Part shown: one piece after another, positions 55,361 through 64,000 of the stretch
Position numbering within the stretch: the stretch's first letter is position 1
Layout of the letters: each line of letters starts with the position of its first letter
Assembly: GCA_032629725.1 (NCBI GenBank)
Contig: JAFEVB010000001.1
Coordinates: 1,550,001-1,614,000, forward strand
Length of the DNA: 64,000 bases
Direction of reading: 5' to 3'
Source: Gremmenia infestans
Taxonomy: Eukaryota > Ascomycota > Leotiomycetes > Helotiales > Hamatocanthoscyphaceae
Translations under genes and position numbers: made by a program
The notes under the pieces: generated by a model
Database searches by the model: none
Seen by the model: only the letters and a program-made list of their open reading frames with translations
Told to the model about the DNA's origin: nothing

Positions 55361-57000
55361 ATGGGCCTCTTCAACGTCCGCGATCTCCTCGCATTCCCCC
55401 AGGGCGACAACACCACCGATACCCTCATTGGAGGCATCCATTGGAACCTCACGACTTTGAAGCATTGGAACTACACCTACTACTCGAATGGCACCTTTTC
55501 AAATGGCTCCCGATGCTTCCTCCTTTTCGAACCGTACACTCCACACCTCCTTCAGAACGGCACATTTCTCAATAGCACATCATGCTATTCCCCAATCGAA
55601 CCGTTGCAGACACGATCGAAAGTCGGGCTGGGATTTGCATGTATATTCGCCCTGAGCCTTATGTTTACATTCATCAATCTGAGGAAACATGGGAGGCTGT
55701 TTCTACCAACAGAAAAACGATTCCGCGCGGTCGGAAGAAGATGGCAGTGGTATTGGATGCTAGCAGTCGCGGCCTTTGCGATTATCAGCAGTATCGCGGG
55801 CGTGGATGTGGATCGATACTATCTACCGGAATTACCAATGGTCTTGTCGAGCTTCTTCTGGTTTCTGATGTTGCCGACTACAATGTGTATTGTATGGGAA
55901 AGCGTGCGGCATTGGGGTAGCTGGCAAGAAAGACAAATGATCGATCCGAATCCCTTTTTACTTCGGCAAGACGACCGGCGAAGTAAAGTAGAGTTCTTTT
56001 TGCCATTGGTGTTCTACTTTTGTGCTTGGCTGGTATATTTCCTGAGATTGTCTAAGGGCGAGGCTGACCTCGATAATAGAATTTCTTCATGATAGTTCCA
56101 CGGCCTTGGTCTGCTATTGAACGACAACGAGATCCCGATCAAGCGCGGCTTCAAGCAGAACCTGTTGCTACTGACGCCAGATTTAAAGTCGCGGCATTTT
56201 TCCTCTTTGGTGGCTGGCTCACCACGGTCTTCTCTCTCCACCACTCCATCAAACACTACAAACCCCGGAACCGCGGAGTATTCAACCGAATGTTCGGAAT
56301 CGTCAGATACATACCTATCAAGTTTCTCTTCACACTCCCACTCTCCCTGTTAATGATTGGATACGAAGCCGCATGTGCATTCGACTTCTCCGTATCCCCA
56401 CTCAACTACAACACGAATCTCGCCATAATGTTCGGCCTAGGCTGGGCACCCATAGCCCTCATTTTCGTGGTCTATGAACTAGCAGGATATTTCGATCCCA
56501 ACGAAGACCGCGAGCTCCTCCGACAACGCCGTGTCCGCGGTATCGAAGCAGACCAGGAAATCGGTATCACGAAGAAGCCACACTGGTGGTCACGACTTCA
56601 CGGCGAAAACCGCCCTCTTAATATCCACGACCTCATTGCGCGAAATGTATCAGAGATAGGGGGTGGGAGAGCAACGACGAAGAATCTAGAGCGGGGTATT
56701 GAAATGGGTAATATGCCAGCAAGCAAGAAGAACGACGGTCATAGACCACCCGAAAATATCGAGTCTATCCGTGCAACAGCCAACTTGCTATTTCCCAATT
56801 CAACAAACGAGGAGACTCAAGAGCGGTTTACTGATGCACCGCTGACTGGGAGAGGACGAACTCTTGGAACTAGTGCGCGTCCGACCTCCAGTACGAGAAA
56901 TGAGACGAGAAGAGAATTCAGTGATCGCAGTAATAGCTCGAATAGTAGTGTTACTCTCGGTGCGCAGCCGCAACAGATTCGGTCTATGCTGGATGTTTAA
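55361..57000 (+). CDS. multi-span membrane protein, DUF2434-like
   Basis: The function is unknown. Exons are 55361-56032 and 56080-57000 (530 aa; the joint reads CAWLNFFMIVPRPW). The luminal N-terminus carries several NxT/S sites (NTTDT, NLTTL, NYTYY, NGTF, NSTS) and two Cys, followed by at least seven hydrophobic spans. These include LGFACIFALSLMFTFINL, WMLAVAAFAIISSIAGV, VLSSFFWFLMLPTTMCIVW and FFLPLVFYFCAW; after the intron come FFLFGGWLTTVFSL and LAIMFGLGWAPIALIFVVY. The cytosolic tail from GYFDPNEDRELLRQRRVRG is Ser/Arg-rich and ends in a Ser/Asn repeat. The composition fits the fungal DUF2434 family. Confidence 0.82.
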
Positions 57001-57997
57001 CGGGATTGTATTATGCAATTGGGCCAAGGCATTGAAAAGGAGGGATGGATGGCAAATGGCGTTTTGGTACCCTTGAACAGGGAGGTTCCTCGGAATTTGA
57101 TACTGCATAATTAACGTCGTTATGACGGGGCATGGTTGGGGAGCATTTGGATGGGGGGCATCTGAATGGGGATACTCCATATAATGTTTTAGACTAGGTA
57201 TTGATACAAGTATCTGCCGCTTTCATCTAATAAGTGCCTAAGCCGAGCACCCTTTCACAGCCTGGCTAACCAGGCCATATCATTTACGCAAGGCTGGCTA
57301 TAAGTCACAAACTACCTTCCTAATGTCCCATTTACGCTTTATTGGAAGCTTCATAAATCATAATAAAGCAAGTACACTTGACTAAGAAGAGAGAGGAGAC
57401 GGCCGGGTGGGGGATACTGTCTCGGTCAAGTGCCTAAGTGGGTAGGTATACTTTACCGGGAAAGAGGAGGTGCGCTTCCTGACTAAGTGCTTGATGAGAT
57501 GTCCGACGAAATGTATAAACAGCTGTTAGCAATAGAACGACGGGAAGACCAGTCCAGTGACTTTATGCCCTTGCAGGCACATTATATTCTCGAATTGGTA
57601 CTGATTCTGTTGGGATAATAGTACGGCATCCCGAGCTTCCTAGTCATGTGATCTATCTTAGCTTAGTCAGCAAAGATGCATACCCTTTTTGCTGGGCTGG
57701 TTAACACCACTATGAACGATAAGCAACATCAACCAGAATCAAGTTGATACTACGTAGTAGAGAAGTGATCACGGATATCAACCTGTGATACCAACAGATT
57801 CCTGTCGTGAACAGATGCTTCAGACGAATAGAACATTTGAGCCGTTTTAGTCTAGCGGGTCAGCGCATGATGCACTTCCTTGATTAGGTAGGCGCTTGAT
57901 TAAAAGAATACTGAAAGTAAGCGACTAGATCATGAAGTTGCGATATTATTTTATTCCTAGTAGTGTCTATTATATTCCATCACACAATAGCGTGCCT
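57001..57997. other. convergent spacer with diverged repeats
   Basis: This 1.0 kb region separates the DUF2434-like gene from the stalk protein. TGCGCTTCCTGACTAAGTGC near 57470 and TGCACTTCCTTGATTAGG near 57870 look like diverged copies of one short sequence. No gene is seen. Confidence 0.45.
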
Positions 57998-58985
57998 CTA
58001 CGCTGATAATTCGTGTACGTGCCCTGGCTTATCCCTTACTTTTACAACTCCTCCATCAGCAGCTTCTACAATCTCACCACCGCCAGCCTCTATCGGCAAC
58101 ATCGACACGCTTTCCGTTGCCGCTAACTCTGATTTTCCAACTCCGAACCCAAAATTTTCTGGTTCATTCCCACCACCTGTTTTTGATGCATTGGCGCGCT
58201 TCCGTCTAATAAAGAGCCAGCCAGCCGCAATGGCAAATAACGCGAGAAGTACAACGCCCACTGCTATGCCCGCCTTTGCGCCACTCGAAAGAGAGGACTT
58301 TGACGATTGTGGAGGGGGGCTTTGAGTGGGCGTGGACGATGCTGTAGAGACGAGAGTGCTGCTCGTGGGTGTGGCTGGTTGGAAATCCGTCGATTGCCAT
58401 CGAATCGAGACGCCGTATGCATTCAGCCCGACTTGCAATACCGTAGGCGCCTTAATCGTCGAGCCAGATGTAACAGTGATGACATCTACTGTTGTAAATC
58501 CCCCGAGATTCGAGGTGCACGGGTACGTGACCTGGAGCTGCGAGGCCCAGGAATCGGCATTTACGTCTGCTTTGATATATGGGCCACCTGTGGCGGGTGG
58601 GCTGCGGAGAGTTAAATGTGCTTCTTGGCAACTGCTTCGAGGGTGTAGTGTAGTCTTCTTACCAGCATAAGCCTTGCGTTTCTGTCACTGGGCCGATAAT
58701 GTTGAGACTCGTTGATGCTACAACATAGCCGCTTGGACAAAGGCCCGGGGAGAACCATTGTGCAGCGGAGTCCCAACCAGAAGGATAGCAAGTTGTTGCG
58801 CCGGCGCTTTGTGGGGGGCCCATAGCGACATAGTCGTGGAGTTCCGTGGTCGCAGCATTACCCTCACCGAATGAGTAGAGTAGTGTGCTGTAATAAAGGT
58901 CTGTCAGACATGACGGCGCTGGTGTAAAGGTTGTCGTTAGTGCTGGGATTGTCGAGGATGTCTGGGCGATGGTTGAAGAAACCAT
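57998..58985 (-). CDS. single-pass cell-surface stalk protein, 5' exon uncertain
   Basis: Clear exons are 58663-58985 and 57998-58601 (308 aa from an internal Met). The frame stays open upstream to a candidate acceptor near 59033, giving TAFLRNFTASSCNGSNM, so a first exon coding a signal peptide probably lies farther upstream and was not resolved. The ectodomain has Cys residues (CLTDLYY, CYPSGWDSAAQWFSPGLC, GLCCPPATGG, TYPCTSNLGG), giving a WSC-like or mucin-stalk shape. It is followed by a Ser/Pro-rich stretch, one span (AGIAVGVVLLALFAIAAGWLFI) and a basic RRKR start of the cytoplasmic tail. Likely a plasma-membrane sensor or surface protein, by analogy only. Confidence 0.72.
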
Positions 58986-60007
58986 ATTTGAGCCGTTACA
59001 AGAGCTTGCGGTGAAGTTACGGAGGAACGCAGTCTAAGAGTTGAAAATCACGTCGCTCGCAGCTCGTCGAATGCTGAACACTCCTGCATTACCGCGCCGC
59101 AAAGGCCTCGAATTTCAGGGGTTGCCAATGGCTGTCGATAACAAATCTTGCGGCCCCCACCCAGCAGAGCCCCAAAACGGAGCAATTCGGATCCCGAAAG
59201 GCTTCCTGGAATCCTGCCCGTCCGTTCTGCAAGCATCGCCACTTTAATCTTTTATTGAAAATCCGAGACGTAAAGGAAGAGAAATGTATGTTTTCAATTG
59301 ACAAAATGTGCCATGAATGTAAGGCTCCAATGCTTACTACCATTATACTATTCGTATTTGAAGAACTGTGAAATACAAGCAAGACAGAGGTTGTTGATCA
59401 AGCGTCAGGGGCTAAGCTGGTATAGCAAGGGCAAGGGTGAGATCCTTAATATTACCTTATCTTGAATTAAATTGGAGGTTAAGCCATGCACACTAGTGCC
59501 CATCTGATATACACCTGATGATTCTATAAATATCTTGTGACATGTGCTGGTCGAGAGCGCGGCAATCAAAACACAAGTATGATAATGAGTATCTTTCCTC
59601 TTGCTACTTACTGTTAATCTGTTTATTATCGTTACAATACCTACTGTTGGTAACACATAGTGCACTGGGCTGGCCTGGTAGTCTTTATCGTATACGATGG
59701 TATCTGGTTGCATTTCTGGGTGTTTAAGCCCAAGTGTGGATGACACGGCGAAGGAGGGGAGGGAGGTTATGCCTCTGCATCGCTTAGTCATCGACGCTAA
59801 GACCATGTGACTATACACGTGAATACCTATCCCGACACCTACTGCGCTAAGCTCTTATTGGTCAAAATGCGATTGTTACCGAGACAAGCACAGCTTATAT
59901 GAATTTAATACTATGACAGGTCTAGGCAGACGATACCGGTTCCTTGAATTTCCTCGCGCAAGTCTCGAGCACGGCTTCACTTAAAACATATATGAATCAC
60001 TACGTAA
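58986..60007. other. stalk-protein upstream region
   Basis: This 1.0 kb region should contain the unresolved first exon and promoter of the stalk-protein gene, and the 3' flank of the permease. Short frames on both strands show no domain. Confidence 0.45.
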
Positions 60008-61928
60008 TCAAGAAGACACATTATCTTCCTCCACTCCTTCTTCATCTGCACTACCTTCTTCTTCAGTGTTGACTTGAATAAGTAACTCTTCGGTCCTGGG
60101 ACCAGTATACGTCCTATACAATCTTTAGTATGCTCCTCGTTGAATGGATGGGACACCTACCTCCTTGCACCAGCAAACCACCATCCCAAACTGAACACAG
60201 CAATGAAAGCCGCCACGGCGGACGCATAGTTCATATTCAATGCCGTAATTGGTCTAATGGTGGGGAACAGTAGAACAACGCCAATTAAAAACACCCAAGT
60301 GCACGTAATGGCATTAAGGGGCTTCTGCCACAAACCAAGCTGATACGGGCCGGGAACGAATTGAATACGGTTGGCGTAGATATTGCGTGCTAATATCACG
60401 AGCGCATACGAAAAGTCAAGGGCCGGCGCAGTGATGTTGAAGATGGCGACTATGGTTAGTGTGGATCCGATGCCAATGAGTGTCATGCAGCTACAAAAGC
60501 CGACGCAAAGCCAGACTGCGTTGACAGGAGTCCTAGTATGCTGATTGATTTTAGAAAAGAAGCTATGATGGTTAAATTAGTAAGTATCATAAACATACCG
60601 AGCAGGAGTACATACCGGGAAAACGGAATGGCTCCATCGCGGGCAAAGGCATAGGTCATCCGGGTCATAGCCATCATAGCAGACGCGCCAGTAAAGGCCT
60701 GGACGAGTATTACGAAGAACCACATCGCTGTGCCACCCTTCCTGCCACCCGCGTTCAAGAAAATCTGCGCAGCGGGAAGTCCAGTCGGGCTTTTTACCAC
60801 GGCATCTAGATCGTCAATACAGAAGCAAAACGTGATTGTCATGAGCCATCCGACGATGCCCGTAATAGTGACAGACCATCTGATTGCTCTCGGGCCTCGA
60901 ATAGCTGCATCATGGGTTTCTTCTGACATGTGAGTTGTGCTGTCGTAGTCGGTCATAACCCATGCGACAGAGAGGAAGCTGAGGAGAAATGAGAAGCCAG
61001 TTCCCCAACCAGAACCGTCGATGAAGTGCCCGAAGACCCATTGCGCGTTCTGTTTGTTGGGGGTGAGAGCGAGAAGTGCGATACAGATGGCAAGTGAACC
61101 GAGAATGTTGATGGGTCCGAACCAGAGCTCGATTTCATGCAGCTTCTTGGTTGTCAGGGAGCAGATCACTCCAAAGAAGACCAAAAAAGCTATCGTTAGG
61201 AGGACGATTTGTAGCGGGGTTCTGATCGAAGTTAGCAATGTGATGACAAAATGAATAGATAGTGAGATCTTGTACGGTGTATAAGCGTATGTTCTCGCCA
61301 CGCTGTCGTATTTGGAGTTCATTGTTACTGTCGCAAGCATCATTTGGCTGACAGTGTAGGAGACACTAGCAACTCCAGCTCCTTGTCCCAAAAGGTTAAG
61401 CCAGCCAATAACCCAGGCCCACAACGCTGCATGCTCAGGAGGGACGACGCTTTTGGTCACAAAGTACATGCCGCCAGCAGTTGGGTAGGCAGAAACGAGT
61501 TCGGAAACTGTGAAGCTTAAATATCAGACTTGTCTCGCTTTTGAAAATATGGCTTTTGTACCTGACGCGGATGTAAATGAAGCCATTATTGACCCAATGA
61601 ACCATGCCCATACAGCAGCTGCGGGGCCACCGAGGCTGAGGGGAGTTCCGTACGTAGCAGGAACGGATCCTAAAACACCAAGCACGGAGACGGCGTATGA
61701 TAGAATGGACCATTGGTTGAAATGCCGGCTCATGTCCTACAGCTACGTCAATATAGACAATGAAGGAAATTCACTAGAGATTCAAACCTGCTTATAGCCA
61801 ATTTGGGCGAGCAATCGCTCGTCATCATCTTGAATTGTGGCCATCTCATGAAACTGATGATTTTTTCCTCCTGTAGCCGAGCTCGTGGAGGTTGTCGCAA
61901 CAGGACTTTTCTCATCTTGAGACGCCAT
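60008..61928 (-). CDS. GABA/choline-type APC permease
   Basis: This is a membrane transporter of the amino acid-choline (ACT) branch of the APC superfamily. Exons are 61788-61928, 61562-61736, 61276-61507, 60616-61221, 60163-60562 (last base 60161 in my preferred phase) and 60008-60113 (about 553 aa). The N-terminus is polar (MASQDEKSPVATTSTSS). SVPATYGTPLSLGGPAAAVWAW and SELVSAYPTAGGMYFV are typical of GABA permease Uga4 and choline permease Hnm1. FIDGSGWGTGFSFLLSFLSVAWVMTDYDSTTHMSEE is the conserved TM6-7 block. Five introns include one of 54 nt with no stop (61222-61275), which could be retained. The acidic C-terminal tail ends EEDNVSS. The substrate is not determined. Confidence 0.93.
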
Positions 61929-64000
61929 TGTAAGTATCAATCAGAGTACTGCACTTTGGAAGGAGTGAAAGAAGAGCTCCCGCGAGCGCTTTTAAAAATG
62001 AGGAGAAATAAGAATTGGGGAAGTTACACAACGATAACGAATTCGACGTGCTCGATGCTCGAGCTCGAATCGGATCAAGTCCCCGCCCACCGTCTTGTGC
62101 CAATCTCTCGACAGAGACAGTTTATTTTAGTGAACTCGGCTTCCACCCAAGGTGGTAAAAAGTTCCGATAAGGATCTTAATCACTAGTTCAGAGTATATA
62201 GGGACGACTATAGGTCCTCAAAAGTGATAGGAGAGGTGCCTATCCGAAGGGTTCAAGCAAGCCGATGCAGTTAGTCACACCATACTTGTTCTAGGGCATT
62301 CCAATATTAGAGATCTGCTATAAGCAAAGAAGATATGAACCGACATATAGGGATAGCCGCGCTTGGCTAAAGAGTCGAGGAAATTGAGACTTGTGTCGGG
62401 AGCTGGCCGGGAAGGCGCGGGATGTAATATTCGGTCCGAACCGAAGCACACCTGTAGCCGACACGAAGGGGGGAAATCACAATCGAAGACCGTATAATCT
62501 CACGACACAGACCGTATAATGGATACTATTGAGTGAATATCGTGAAGCTACTTGGGTGTCGTCAAATTGAAAAAGTAAAGAATTGCGATCAACGGCACGG
62601 TGCACGAAGAGGGCCAAGCTTTTCGCCCATACAGCCCACATCCACATTCCCGTCACATAGATTTTGTCAAACATGAACTTCGCGCAAAGTGCATGTGCAA
62701 CGTGTATGTTCAACAGCTTCAACGCCAATAATGAAATGTTATGATCCTTAACGGCTTGGAAGATATTATCATCTTCCGGCGGTTGATACCCGAAAATAAG
62801 AGCTGTTTCTCGACTTCGGAGCTCTCAACATTGCAGACGGAAACGCTCGATAAGATACGCCACAAAAAAATAATGGAAGAGCAAGGTAGGTAAGTGTGAG
62901 CGGGAAATCGTTGATTAGTGTCCTAGCAGCTTGGGCTGGGTGTTAAATATGCAGCCACAGTTCCTGCGTTTGGAACGGCCGTTAATTCGTAGGAAGCCGC
63001 CCGATAGATCAAAATGGAAGGTGTCACTGTTTCCCAATGTCCCTAAGAAGCTTTTCCGTGCCATTTGACGACATGTTCCGCCGTGGGGAGGTTGTATTAC
63101 GATAGAAATATTGATTTGGGTTGGACATCTAATCGAACTAATCGAACTCTACTTTGATCGTTCATTCTTGATAGTCACAATTTAGACTTGGCGTAGCTGC
63201 TGCTATATGGGAAAATTGGGAATTCGTTGTCGCGCCACCTAGTCAGTAGAAGGTGAAGACCCTGAAGTCTTTTTTATATGTCAATATTCCAATTCGTTAG
63301 AATATTCCCTGCATCTACTGTACCTCCCATTAAATCCTAGTATAGTAAAAGGTACTTGAAAATTAGCGGATGGCGGCTGTAACTGTCCCAACATAAGTAG
63401 CTTCATCTACAGCGGATAATTCGCTGGAATGAAATCCTTCTCTAGGACTGGGTAGTACGGCTAATGTGACTAGAAAAATAAACATCAATAATAATAGCTA
63501 CATCTTTGAAGTCTAATTCTAAGGCCATATTGGCTCCAGAATCAGATATTTCACGCCTTGTACAAGGCTTGGGTTTTACAGACCATAGGGCTTATCAAAG
63601 CTCCTTAGAGAATAAGACTTTAACCCTAGAAGTTAATATAAGATTAGCTAGGTAGTAGTGCCAGACTCAAGAGCTAGAGTAGCTTGAAGGCTACTATAAA
63701 AATTCAATAGTTCCTTGAAATCACAGAATCTTAATATATCCGAGCGACCATCTTACAAAGCATTAACTGCTATAGGGTTTTAAGGTCTTCTCTATAAGAA
63801 GTCTCTGCTACCCAAAATCATGTGGATAGGGTAAATAAGCACCAATTGATAATATGCTACGCAGCGTGGGACAACCAAAGAGAGTACTACTCTTTTCTAC
63901 CCAGTATAGGAAGCATAAGTAATACAGAGTTGAAGGGTTTATACCAGACGGGCTTTTTATAGAGAACGCCGTGAAACAATATAGGAGTTAAGCATCTCTC
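61929..64000. other. right-end gene-free region, A+T-rich
   Basis: No gene is supported in this 2.1 kb. From about 63300 to the end the DNA is A+T-rich, dense in TATA-type steps and stops in all frames, as in sequence mutated by repeat-induced point mutation. It could be a decayed transposon, but no terminal repeat or reverse-transcriptase motif survives to prove it. Confidence 0.45.

Noticed and set aside
46864..62000. Secondary-metabolite cluster around the FAD monooxygenase and transporters
   Set aside because: No PKS, NRPS, terpene synthase or pathway regulator nearby; neighbours are housekeeping genes (COG5, phosphoesterase).
1..64000. CRISPR array or bacterial operon
   Set aside because: Introns and gene types are fungal; the repeat arrays lack regular unique spacers.

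Overview
The window is genomic DNA of a filamentous ascomycete (Pezizomycotina). The genes carry short GT-AG introns, mostly 44-65 nt. Gene types are typical of these fungi: a HET-domain protein, a DUF2434-type membrane protein, several secreted Ser/Thr-rich proteins, GH47 and GH18 glycosidases, and MFS and APC permeases. Gene style suggests a leotiomycete, but that is inference; no rRNA or marker gene is present. Gene models were assembled by hand from exon frames, splice sites and domain continuity.

Layout. 0.3-1.9 kb: most of a split Ser/Thr kinase. 2.4-5.6 kb: a large GH47 alpha-mannosidase. 6.7-8.8 kb: a divergent cupin/GST pair. 9.7-13.9 kb: chaperonin subunit CCT6 and a prenylcysteine-lyase-type flavoprotein sharing a 251 bp divergent promoter. 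14.2-15.7 kb: a membrane-anchored GH18 chitinase. 16.5-19.7 kb: a mitochondrial-type J protein divergent from an unrecognised 618-aa protein, with a GATA cluster between them. 19.7-25.0 kb: a gene-poor stretch holding a degenerate 84-bp repeat array, a HET gene and an exact 65-bp tandem duplication.

25.0-29.8 kb: a second GST, a CE1-type secreted esterase and an alpha/beta hydrolase. 30.8-41.6 kb: two Ser/Thr-rich secreted proteins (one with a CBM19-like domain) flanking an Rrt8-like membrane protein and an amino-acid permease. 41.6-46.9 kb: 5.3 kb without a convincing gene. 46.9-48.8 kb: a PHO84-type phosphate permease. 50.2-54.8 kb: a metallophosphoesterase, an intronless FAD monooxygenase and COG5. 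55.4-62 kb: a DUF2434-like protein, a single-pass stalk protein and a GABA/choline-type permease. The right 2 kb is A+T-rich and gene-free.

Most genes are housekeeping, transport or cell-wall genes and form no evident pathway cluster: no PKS, NRPS, terpene synthase or pathway transcription factor is present. The least explained elements are the 84-bp GCTAGC-rich array upstream of the HET gene with a probable related copy near 9.3 kb, the GATA/AGTACT promoter at 17.6 kb, the period-81 and period-75 coding minisatellites, and the unrecognised 618-aa protein.
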